A stretch of DNA of 64,000 nt, taken from Karalla daura (lineage: Eukaryota; Chordata; Actinopteri; Chaetodontiformes; Leiognathidae). The notes under the pieces were generated by a model, which saw only the letters and a list, made by a program, of their open reading frames with translations, ran no database searches and was not told where the DNA came from. The translations under genes were made by a program, and so were the position numbers. Position 1 is the stretch's first letter. The number at the start of each line of letters is the position of its first letter. Positions 12,206 to 23,848 of this stretch are shown one piece after another. The DNA is taken from NCBI GenBank assembly GCA_029224185.1, contig CM055196.1:5289530-5353529 (forward strand), in the 5' to 3' direction.

Positions 12206-12965
12206 ATGTTTCTGTACAATATCACCCTTCAGAGGGCCACGGGCATCACTCATGCCATCCATGGAAACTTCTCAGGTACGTCTCTCTCTCTGACCACTCT
12301 CAATGCAGCAGATACAGTTTCCCCATGAGTTTAGAAACACTAACCAAGGCCCACAAATCTGTCCTGGTATTCCAAGATGATTTTTGCACTTTTTAAAACA
12401 GCACTGTTAAAAACATCACTGGCATACATCTCAGGCACAATAGTTTGAGACAAGAGTTTTTTTTTTGTTTTGTTTCAAGCTAAATGTTGAAAGTCGGTGT
12501 TGCTGTCTTGGTAGGGACCAAGATGCAGGAGATCGTTGTCTCCAGAGGAAAGATCTTGGAGTTACTGCGTCCAGATGCCAACACAGGAAAGGTGCACACT
12601 CTGCTCACCATGGAGGTGTTTGGCATCGTCCGATCCCTGATGGCCTTCAGGCTCACGGGAGGAACGAAAGGTACGAATGTCGTCGAGGATGCAGACTTAA
12701 GATAAACCTATTCTACCACTTTATGAGCTCGCGGTTAAAGGAAAACGCGCCATGTTCTCCTTCCCTGTGCCCTCGCGTGCAGATTATATTGTTGTTGGAA
12801 GTGACAGCGGCCGAATCGTCATCCTGGAATATCATCCATCGAAAAACATGTTTGAGAAGATCCACCAGGAAACGTTTGGGAAGAGTGGCTGCCGTCGTAT
12901 TGTCCCGGGACAGTTCCTTGCCGTGGACCCCAAAGGCAGAGCAGTCATGATCGGTAAAAGAACAA

Positions 12966-12999
<34 letters not shown>

Positions 13000-14763
13000 G
13001 AAATCCCTACAGTGCTTGGCTGTCCCAACCAGGTTCAGTACGTGAGTCATGACTCATCATCCCGTGTGCCTTCTGCTCTGTCCAGGGGCGATAGAGAAGC
13101 AGAAGCTGGTTTACATTCTGAACAGAGACGCCGCTGCCAGGCTGACCATCTCCTCCCCGCTGGAGGCGCACAAAGCAAACACGCTGGTCTACCACGTGGT
13201 CGGCGTGGACGTCGGCTTTGAGAATCCCATGTTTGCCTGCCTTGAAATGGACTACGAGGTGAGATGGGGCACACTTAAAAAAATGACGTAGTGTAGAGGG
13301 AGAGTGAAGCTTTTGTCTCTTGCAGCCGACTTAAGGTTACTCTCCCTCGTTATAAAAACAAAAAACAAACTTTCTTAGGAAGCGGACAATGACCCGACGG
13401 GAGAAGCCGCTGCCAACACACAACAAACGCTCACCTTCTACGAGCTGGACCTGGGCCTGAATCACGTGGTCCGAAAGTACAGCGAGGCCCTGGAAGAGCA
13501 CGGGAATTTCCTCATCACCGGTAAGCACGTTGATCGATGTGCATGCACACAGCTGGGCAGGCATTAGCATCTGGGTTTGAACGCTGAGAGCCACGGTTGC
13601 GCAAAGCAGCGCTGCGTTTCGTGGGACCGACACGCGTGAGAAGCAGGTGACGGGTGAACAAGCGGACAGTGATAACGAGCCGGGTCAGAAATCCTCACTC
13701 ACTCAGTGCTGCTGTCTGTCCAGTCCCCGGTGGCTCAGACGGACCCAGCGGAGTCCTGATCTGCTCCGAGAACTACATCACCTACAAGAACTTCGGAGAC
13801 CAGCCCGACATCCGCTGTCCCATCCCACGACGCAGGGTGAGTCCTCCGTACAGTCCTCAATGAGATAGTTCTGTTCAGCCTCTGTGTGCACACGCCTTAC
13901 TCCCGCTCCGCTCTTTGCCCCCCCCCCCCTCCGTCCTGCAGAACGACCTGGACGACCCCGAGCGAGGCATGATATTCGTGTGCTCGGCCACCCACAAGAC
14001 CAAGTCCATGTTCTTCTTCCTGGCCCAGACCGAGCAGGGCGACATCTTCAAGGTCACCCTGGAGACGGACGAGGAAATGGTGAGCGGAGATGGGAACGCG
14101 GACGGCGAAACGAGTGGTGCCGCTAAAGGAACGGCGCGGAACGCGCTCGGAAATGTATGTCTAAGAGAGGCCCTCGTTGTGTTCTCAGGTCACGGAGATC
14201 AGGCTGAAGTACTTCGACACCATCCCTGTAGCCACGGCCATGTGCGTCCTCAAGACTGGCTTCCTGTTTGTGTCTTCAGAGTTTGGAAACCAGTAAGTCG
14301 CCCTCTCACCCTTCTTGCTCCTCCAGCCTGTTGCCAGGATTCCCTCTACTGCCTCCTTGTATCACCCTTTCACCCACGTCCATCCATCCTCTGTCCCCCT
14401 TCAGCTACCTCTACCAGATCGCCCACCTGGGCGACGATGACGAGGAGCCGGAGTTCTCCTCTGCCATGCCCCTGGAGGAGGGAGACACCTTCTTCTTCCA
14501 GCCGCGACCCCTGAAGAACCTGGTGCTTGTGGACGAGCAGGAGAACCTGTCGCCCATCATGTCCTGTCAGGTCTGCCGAATCTCCCGCCATGATATGGCC
14601 ATATAACTGACAACCAGCCCTCTTTTTTTCTCCTTATAAACGTCCCTTTCCCCTCTTCGCCCCACAGATTTCTGACTTGGCCAATGAAGATACACCTCAG
14701 TTGTACGTCGCCTGTGGAAGGGGACCCCGGTCTACTCTCAGGGTCCTCAGACATGGACTGGAG

Positions 14764-14809
<46 letters not shown>

Positions 14810-14988
14810 AAGTGGTTACGTGTCTTATTAGATGAGCCTGTTGTTTTAGTGTGGCAGTTGGTGAGCGTGATGGACAGTTTTATGCAGTCGGGTTGTTTTT
14901 GTACCTTCTTGTTAGGTCTCAGAGATGGCTGTGTCCGAGCTGCCCGGTAACCCCAACGCCGTGTGGACCGTGCGCAGACACGTGGAAG
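12206..14988 (+). CDS. sf3b3: sf3b3 coding exons 1-11 (residues 1-468, first propeller)
   Basis: Exons: 12206-12275, 12515-12670, 12783-12953, 13086-13258, 13379-13520, 13724-13836, 13942-14079, 14189-14292, 14405-14570, 14668-14763, 14916-14988. The introns are short, from 97 to 239 bp. Exons 1, 2, 3, 5 and 11 end in phase 1, exon 8 in phase 2, and the others in phase 0. This block covers the N-terminal propeller, roughly residues 1-440, with recognisable stretches such as IVVSRGKILELLRPD and DYIVVGSDSGRIVILEY. The donor after exon 9 is the weak GTCTGC, whereas most others are GTAAG, GTACG or GTGAG type. Intron 3 carries a (CA)15 array and intron 10 a (CA)22 array that begins immediately after its donor (GAG|GTACACAC). 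Confidence 0.96.
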
Positions 14989-17900
14989 GTGAGGTTCAGT
15001 TTCGGTGTGAGCCCGTGCCCGGGTCCCCCCTCTCCCCTCCCCCTCCCACACACCGCCAGGAGCCGCGAGGTGACAAAGGTCCCTTTGTTGCGCAATTTGA
15101 AATTCGCCTCCAAATGTGGCTAAAATCCCATTAGCAAAAATTCAATTTCGTGCGGCCGTCCAGACGTCCTAAAATCGGTCTGGGCGCAACGCGCCAAATG
15201 CCAAAAGCGGATTTCAGCTTGCCGTCCGGACAAAGCCGGAGCGCTGTGTCGAGAGTCACGTCTGCCGCAAGAGACGGCGTAATGACGCCGGAGTTGGTTC
15301 TCATTCACTTTGCTGCTCAATCCACTGGTCGAGCCAGCATGTGCCTGGTAAGAGCCAACACGTGCTGTGCAGGTATAGTAACCTCCCTCATGTGGAACGC
15401 CGATTGAAATCAGAGTTGTCTTTTTAGCCAGACGTCTCCAAGCGTTTCCACGTTTATACCACACACACACACACACACACACACACCTGGGACTGAAAAG
15501 GCAGATTGTGTCACATTGTTGCCATGTTTTTCCCCCTCAGACGAGTTCGACGCCTACATCATCGTGTCTTTCGTCAACGCCACCCTGGTCCTGTCCATCG
15601 GGGAGACCGTGGAGGAGGTGACGGACTCCGGCTTCCTGGGGACCACGCCCACCCTCTCCTGCTCGCTGCTCGGCGAGGACGCCCTGGTGCAGGTGGGCCG
15701 CCTGCCTCCCCCGGCGTTTTCATCCACCCAAGACCACAGACCTCATCGACCTCTCTCTCTCTCTCTCTCCCTCTCTCTCCCTCTCTCTCCCCGCCCCGCC
15801 GCGTCTCCACGCAGGTCTACCCGGACGGCATCCGCCACATCCGCGCCGACAAGCGTGTCAACGAGTGGAAGACGCCCGGCAAGAAAACCATCGTGCGCTG
15901 CGCCGTCAACCAGAGGCAGGTGGTCATCGCTCTGACCGGCGGCGAGCTGGTCTACTTCGAGATGGACCCGGTAAGAACGCCCGCCCCGCCCCTTGCCGGG
16001 TCGCCGCCGCTCTGCCCCCCCCCCCCACCCCCCCCCCCTCTGCGCTCTCCATTTGACGTTCACGCGCCCTCCTTCCCCTCCCCTCCGCAGTCGGGCCAGC
16101 TGAACGAGTACACAGAGCGGAAGGAGATGTCGGCCGACGTGGTGTGCATGAGCCTGGCCAACGTCCCGCCCGGGGAGCAGCGCTCCCGCTTCCTGGCCGT
16201 GGGGCTGGTGGACAACACCGTCCGGATCATCTCCCTGGACCCCTCGGTACGAGCATCCCTCACACGCTCCGCACGAGTGGAGATCCCTCAACAGAAGGCC
16301 ACGGCTGAGTGTGTGTGTGTGTGTGTGTTTTCCGGGGGCATGCCGTCCGTGCCCCCAAAGCTGCAGGGGCGTGGAGGGGTTAAGCCGGCCATCCTGATGT
16401 TTATTTTCCTATCGATCGAAGCGGTCCGGCCCGTACGGGGGCCGCGGGGGTCGACCGAGCAGATGTGGCCCCATGAAAACGCTCACCTGCCCAAACGCCG
16501 GCAGCCTGTAGCTCTGCACTGTGTGTGTGTGTGTGTGTGTGTCGGAAGGGCCCTGACCCGCCTGTCCCCCCCCCCCCTCCCGCCATCCTCAGGACTGCCT
16601 GCAGCCGCTCAGCATGCAGGCCCTGCCCGCCCAGCCGGAGAGCCTGTGCATCGTGGAGATGGGAGGCGTGGAGAAGCAGGACGAGCTGGGGGAAAAGGGC
16701 ACCATCGGCTTCCTCTACCTCAACATCGGGCTGCAGGTATTGTTTTCCATCCTGGGAAAGTTCCTGCTTTGAAGCGCAGCACGTGCTGGCCGACGCCGGA
16801 CACAGCATTCATCGCTCGCTGTTTGTTTATCCTCCCTCCCAACCTGGAAGTCAGGTTTGAGGAAGTGTTTTGGGGTTTTTTTTCCCCCCCGTATCGGCTC
16901 CTTTGAGCTGTTTGTTGAGCCGCGCAGCAGATGTTCCCGTGCCGCCATTCCATCTGTCGTTAATTACTCGTCAAAACATGCGGGAGGAGTGTTGGGGTTT
17001 GGCCTCGGGCGGGAACGGGAAGCGTCCCGTGCTTAACCTCGGCCCGCGTGTCCGTGTTTCAGAACGGCGTGCTGCTGAGGACGGTGCTGGACCCGGTCAC
17101 GGGCGACCTCTCCGACACCAGGACGCGCTACCTGGGCTCCCGGCCCGTCAAGCTCTTCAGAGTGCGGATGCAGGGCCAGGAAGCCGTACGTGACCCTCCC
17201 GCGGCAGATCCACGAGAACGCGGCGATTCCCCCCCCCCCCCCCCACGGCGCCGAGCGTTCACACTCTGCCCCGTCTCTCTCCCGACAGGTCCTGGCCATG
17301 TCCAGCCGCTCCTGGCTCAGCTACTCGTACCAGTCCCGCTTCCACCTCACCCCGCTCTCCTACGAGACCCTGGAGTACGCCTCCGGCTTCGCCTCCGAGC
17401 AGTGTCCCGAGGGCATCGTGGCCATCTCCACCAACACGCTGAGGTGAGACACTCCCGAGAAAGCGCCGTTTGACGGCCGCACATAAACACTTCTTAGTTT
17501 TAGCTGAGAAACAGCAGCTGGCACAAGCCTAGGCAGCTCCGAAGTGAGCTTTCCAGGCAGCTTCCCTTTGGACTCGCCCGTATGGACATCTGTCTGGAGG
17601 AGGTTCTCACACAGAGAGGGGATGTTAGAATGCAGACCGAGAAAGCCAGTTGGAGACTGGCCACTTCCTTTCATATGGGCGGAAAAGCGAGTAAAAACAA
17701 GGCGTATATTATGTGGACGACGTTGCCTAACGACGTACGAGCCATCGATCTTAGGCCGAGATCCCGCGCTGACGCGCAAATTAAATGCTTGGCGCTCCGC
17801 AGTACCGCTCGGGTTGCAAGTGATTTGTGAGCGTGCCTCCTCTTTTTCACTTTCCCACCCATCCGTCCTCGGCCCTTCTGACAGGATCTTGGCTCTGGAG

Positions 17901-20744
17901 AAGCTGGGAGCCGTCTTCAACCAGGTGGCCTTCCCCCTGCAGTACACCCCCAGGAAGTTCGTGATCCACCCGGAGACCAACAACCTGGTCCTGATCGAGA
18001 CCGACCACAACGCCTACACCGAGGCGACCAAGGCTCAGAGGAAGCAGCAAATGGCCGAGGTACGTGGGGAGGTGGGGGGGCGGGTGTGGGCGCACGCTCC
18101 AGGGCGCCGGGACCCGCCGCCGGTCCCCGAAACGTAGCATCACGCTCACCCCCCGCCCCCCGTCGCCCCTCTTCCCGCAGGAGATGGTGGAAGCGGCCGG
18201 CGAGGACGAGCGGGAGCTGGCCGCCGAGATGGCGGCCGCCTTCCTCAACGAGAACCTGCCGGAGGCCATCTTCGGCGCCCCCAAGGCCGGCGCGGGCCAG
18301 TGGGCCTCGCTGGTGCGCCTCATCAACCCCATCCAGGGCTCCACGCTGGACCAGGTGCAGCTGGAGCAGAACGAGGCCGCGTTCAGGTGAGCCGGGGCGT
18401 GGTCTGGCCCGGGCCCGCACGAAACCAATCGTGTCCTGTTGACGAGTCCTGTAGGCAGAGAGCACTCGGAGAGCGGTTACCCAGAGATACCTGAAGCAAA
18501 CACTTTAACACTGGTCCAGCAGTATGAGTATGAAGTGATTTTTAAAACGGGAGGGAAGAGAGAGCAGGGGACGGGGAGGGCGGGCGAGTGCTCAAAGTGT
18601 GACACACACACACATGCTCTCGTCTCACATGACTTTGTGTCCTGGCTTTGAATTCCTACGTGCTGCGCCGCGAAGGGGTCCCAGCCCCAGGCGGTTCAGA
18701 ATTTTCCATTTCTGCCTCGCTCCGAAATCTCATTTGTCACCTCCCGTGTCCTTCCCCCCCCCCCCAGCGTTGCAGTATGCCGCTTCCCCAACACTGGAGA
18801 TGATTGGTATGTTCTGGTGGGAGTCGCCAGAGACATGATCCTCAACCCCAGATCAGTGGGAGGGGGATTCATCTACACCTACCGCCTGGTCAGCGGAGCG
18901 GAGAAGCTGGAGTTTGTGCACAAGGTGGGTGCAGCCTTCCTGCCCGTTTGGCTCCCGTCCGATCCGTACTTCAACCTGCAAGGTGCCTCACATGGGCCTG
19001 ATCTGTCCATTATTGTAAAGTCAAGACACCCCTGATGATAAAAAAACGGCAACTTGAATGAGGAGTGCAAGCTGCTGCTATCCCGTCTTGGACTTTAGGT
19101 GGCGACACATGCACATCCACTCGCTGTGGACGTCCACGGCCGCTCTCCCCTCCTCGCTTATAGTCGCTGCAGGTCGGAGCGGAGTCGCAGATCTGCGGCT
19201 CGGCGCTTTAATCCTGCTTTAATGAAACGTAGCCCAGGTCCGGCACCTGTACGTTCAGTCTCTGGGGAAGGGGGGGGGGGGGGGGGGGGGGGGGGGTGGG
19301 GGTGAGGGGATTCGGGATCGCGTGACACGAGAAGCAGCCCCAGCCCGGGGTGGGACTGTCGGGGGAAGGCCACTCCATCATTAGCGATTAAAGTGTGTCG
19401 GATGCTGGGATTAGCAGCGGAGCCCAGTGAAAGGTCGCCGCCCCCCCCACAGCCTCCAGTCAAGCTTTAATGACCCCCTCCAACGCGGATGCCATACATT
19501 GCTCCCAGAAACCCGAGCTGGGTGGAGGCCATCGGGGCGGGTCAGCCCGCATGCGTGCGTGCGTGCGTTACCTGGCCTGCAAGTGGAAGTGAGTCAGTGT
19601 TGTGTTGCATGCGCACAGTGGTGGCAACCGCCTTTTTTTTTTTTCCTCCTCCTCCTCCTCCTCCTCCGAGGACTTTCCCAACCACTTAACCAGATCGGAC
19701 ATTTCTTTTTAAATTCCCAGGCACGGAAATTTTCCCCGACATGCACACGTCCACATGCATGTAGACATGCAGTCAGAGGACACATCATCCGCATCCAGTT
19801 TGGCTGCAAATATTTTTGGTGAGGGGTTTTCTCGGCGGACAGTGACGAGGCAGGAGGAGGGGGAGACGGCTAAAAGCAGTTGAAGGTGGAAAGTGTGTGT
19901 GTGTGTGTGCGCGTGCGTGCGTGCGTGTGTGTGTGTCTGTGTGTGTATGTTAAACGTCCCGGAGTTCAATCTACTTAGTGAAGACACTGTATTGTTTTCC
20001 CCCACAAGTCCAAAACATGTCAGCTCCAATCTACTTCACGACCGCCAAAAGCAAAAGGCAGCTCAAGTGTGGGAAGTGCCCCCTCCTCCCTCCCTCCCTT
20101 CTTCTCCACCCCACGTCCTGACACACACACACACACACACGCTCCAGAGAAGGCGCTCATGTTCGACCGTGGAGTCGCCACGAAATCGCACTGCATACCT
20201 CCACCCGCCTCAGAGCGAGACGTGCGCGAACCGGCAGATCACAAATGCGCCCCCCCCCCCCCCGAAAGTGGCGCGAAATAGGGCGTCGCGCGCGGCTTTC
20301 TCGCCAAACTCATGTTTCGGAACCTCCGAAGTGTTGGGGTTCCGGCAAGAGGGGGAAAAAAAGCAGCGAGGGGGGAAAGAGCGAAGCGAGTCCGGCAGGT
20401 CGATCCAGCGAAGCACTGATAGACTCTGTGGTAGTTTTAAAGGCAGCTGAACGGGAGGCTCCACGTGAAGCCCCCTTCAGGGACAGCTCGGGATATGCAC
20501 GCCGACATAAGATCCAAGATTTAAGATTTGTCTAAGATTTGTGGCCCCCGAGCAGGGCCCAGGGCCCGAGGGCCTGAGTGGGCGTCTTGTCGCTCAGCGG
20601 CCGCACCCTCGGCCCCACCGAACGCCCGGTGGAGAAGTCAAAACATCACAAGACTCTCTCTGACGCCAGATCGAGCGGAATTCTCACTTGTGACCGCCGT
20701 AATCTCGTTTTAAAAACACATTTTGGGCGAGCGGAGCGGGCGAC

Positions 20745-20779
<35 letters not shown>

Positions 20780-22540
20780 ATCGTAACTCATGGCTCGAGA
20801 GCGAGCCGATTACCACGAATTTTGCCCTGTTGAGATGCACAAGCAGATACCGCGACTTAAGAATCACTATAGCAAAGTCTGACAGTTTGATTTCCATTCC
20901 TTAAACACACACACACACACTGACACACACTGACACACACAGACACACGCGCACACAAAGAAAGGGACACCTGGAAAATAATTTGATTGTGAGGTTTAAG
21001 TTGATCAACATAGTTTCCTATCACAAGATTGGCTAAAACGATTACATTGTACGGGGCGCATTGTGGAGCGCTGTTCCGTTTACGCGGCTTGCACAAATCC
21101 CCCCCCCCCCCCCAGAGAATGCTGCGCGTGTGTGTCCTTCACAATGGAGAGAGGAAAAAATGAAAACCCTAGCGTGTCGAGGGACTGGACGGAGGCCCGT
21201 ACGTACAAGGATCCCCCCCCCCCCCCCCCCCCCCATTCCTCTGTAGACGATAAGGCGCCCGGAAACGGTTCGATTAATGGTGATATGTCGACCCTTTTTT
21301 TTGGGGTGGGGGCCGTCTCCCTTGGCAGACGCCGGTGGAGGACGTTCCCTTGGCCATCGCTCCGTTCCAGGGCCGGGTGCTCGTGGGAGTTGGGAAGCTG
21401 CTGAGGATCTACGACCTGGGTAAAAAGAAGCTGCTCCGCAAGTGTGAGAACAAGGTAGGAACGCACGCACGCGCACGCACACACATTGTGACTCCTCCCA
21501 ATGAATCCCCGGCTCAGCCGCAGGCCTTGTGCCGCGCAGAGGCCTGGGGTCGCCATTCAGCTGAACGCGTAGTTCTATAGACGCTCCATGGGCGAATCCA
21601 AGTCATATCAGCATCCTTTTTTCCCCCCCTCCGTTCCCGGGGGAAATCCAGCGTCATTGTTTCGACCCCATCAGCAACCCCCTGCTCTCTTCCCGTCCAA
21701 GGCGCCGTCCGTGCCGGGATGAGCGCGTGCGCGTCATGAGGCTCGCCCTCGCGGGCGCGTCCGCGGCCCGGGGAGGGCGATGCGGTTGGTTTGAATGAAG
21801 GTCACTTTTCTTCGCAGCGGCGTGACAAATCGGGGGGAGGACATGTCTGCTCCCAACCTGATTCAATTTCCAACTAAAACCAACTGTCACCAGCAGTCTC
21901 CCCTCTAAATGTTGTAAAGCGGTAGAGAGGGGAGGGGAGGGGAGGGGCTGCATCGGGCATAAACATGTTGAAGCTTAAGAATGGGGGGGAAAAAAAACGA
22001 CTTCGAGCCCCCAAAACTATTGGTTCTTCATAGCTATGTAAAGCAGCGCATGCGTCTTGGGGAAAGTCAAGGCAAATCAGCCTTAAGAATCTCATGGCGT
22101 GTGCGTGACAGGGGTGCACGTATATGTATATGTGTGTAGATATACGTATGTGTGTGTGTGTGTGGATATGGACACACACACACATACGCACATGTGGCGT
22201 GCTCGTGGAAAGCAGAACAGCAGCCCCTTTGTCCGTGGCGTCGGTTCACATTTGGGGACTTTGTCCCGGGATGAAGCTGGACGGCCGCGGGCCGGCCCTC
22301 CCTCCCTCCCTCCCTCAGATGTTATTTTTGTGCGACGGTGCACCACGTCAGCGCCCCAAACGAGCGGAATTGTTTAACTCGGTAATGGGTCGCCTGCCCT
22401 TCCACCTCCCTTCCTTTGTTGATCAGGGGCGCAATGCCGGAGCATGTCGACCCAGACCGGGCCGCGGCGGGGGCTCGGCGGAAGCGACGGGCCGTCCGTC
22501 CCCGACCTGGCCCGGGTTTTAACGCGCTGCCCCCCCCCCC

Positions 22541-22583
<43 letters not shown>

Positions 22584-23253
22584 CCCCTCCCCCCCTCTCC
22601 GTTCAGCACGTTCCCAACCTGGTGACGGGCATCCACACCATCGGCCAGCGCGTCATCGTGTCCGACGTGCAGGAGAGCATGTTCTGGGTGCGCTACCGGC
22701 GCAACGAGAACCAGCTGATCATCTTCGCCGACGACACGTACCCGCGCTGGGTGACCACGGCCTGCCTGCTGGACTACGACACCATGGCCGCCGCCGACAA
22801 GTTCGGCAACATCAGCATCGTAAGCGCCGGGCCCCAATCACATCTGTACCATACCCGCGCGCGTGTGTGTGTGTGTCTCTGATATGGTATGCACCCCCCC
22901 TCCCGCCCCCGCTGTGCCCAGGTGCGACTGCCCCCCAACACTAGCGACGACGTGGATGAAGACCCCACAGGCAACAAGGCCCTGTGGGACAGAGGACTTC
23001 TGAACGGAGCTTCACAGAAGGTAGCGTCATGTTTCTACGACAATCCGTCCCCCGCCCCCCCACCCCCCCGCGCCGTCATGCAGCCATTGGTCACCGTCGC
23101 ATTCATCCTCATCGTTTTTGCCCCCTCTCGCCTCATCATCCATTCACGAACGTCGTTCACGCCTCACGGAGAGTTAAACGCGAATGAACAGTTGCAGTTC
23201 TCCGTTCCGCCGTCTCTGCGGGAGGAGAACAACTTCGGGGGCACACGCACGCG

Positions 23254-23318
<65 letters not shown>

Positions 23319-23774
23319 CTGACTGGAAACGACCAATAAAAGCACAAGACTAAACCACCAGAAGTCACCTGCACTTGTGCTTCTTTTCTTTTTTTCTTTC
23401 TTTTTTTCTTTTTTTTGTATAAAGAAGTTGTTCGGCCAGTCCGTACTTCAGCAGCACGAGAGCGGAGGCAACAATGGGCGCGGAGACGGAGGCGAATGTG
23501 TCGAAATGCTTCCAGCTGTCAAGCGGCCCGCTGATCCGCCCCCGACCGCCGCCGCTCGCTGTCCGCGTTTGCCCCAACCCGCGGGTGCGAGCGCGCGTGC
23601 ACGCTCGTCCCTCCCCGATTTGAAATTCTGGTCAAAACTGTTTAGATAGCGGATAAACTGGGAAAGTCCCTCCAATTTGGACATTACGAGTCGGTCCCTC
23701 TGGGACGCGGTGTTTTGTCAGCTTTTTCTGCTTTGGTGCGCATTGATTGAGATTTCCCGTTTTGTTTTTGTCCC

Positions 23775-23848
<74 letters not shown>

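Larger units (their letters stand above)
18925..21328 (+). other. sf3b3: sf3b3 intron 20 (2.4 kb) with G and C homopolymers
   Basis: Phase-0 intron from GTGGGT to TTGGCAG. It contains a 27-base G run (19270-19296), C runs at 20250-20263, 20746-20778 (33 bases), 21099-21113 and 21213-21234, a TCC-triplet run near 19645, and GT and CA arrays near 19893-19946, 20120-20140 and 20905-20950. No alternative exon is evident. Confidence 0.85.

Noticed and set aside
15743..16291. A 182-codon minus-strand frame opposite sf3b3 exons
   Set aside because: Antisense shadow of GC-rich coding exons; Gly/Arg-rich with no domain.
15506..16906. A 466-codon continuous plus-strand frame
   Set aside because: It reads through sf3b3 exons 12-15 and their introns, in the correct frame only in parts; the GC-rich introns happen to lack stops. 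The spliced SF3B3 frame explains the conserved parts.
22322..22837. A 171-codon minus-strand frame
   Set aside because: Antisense shadow of sf3b3 exon 22 plus CT repeat.
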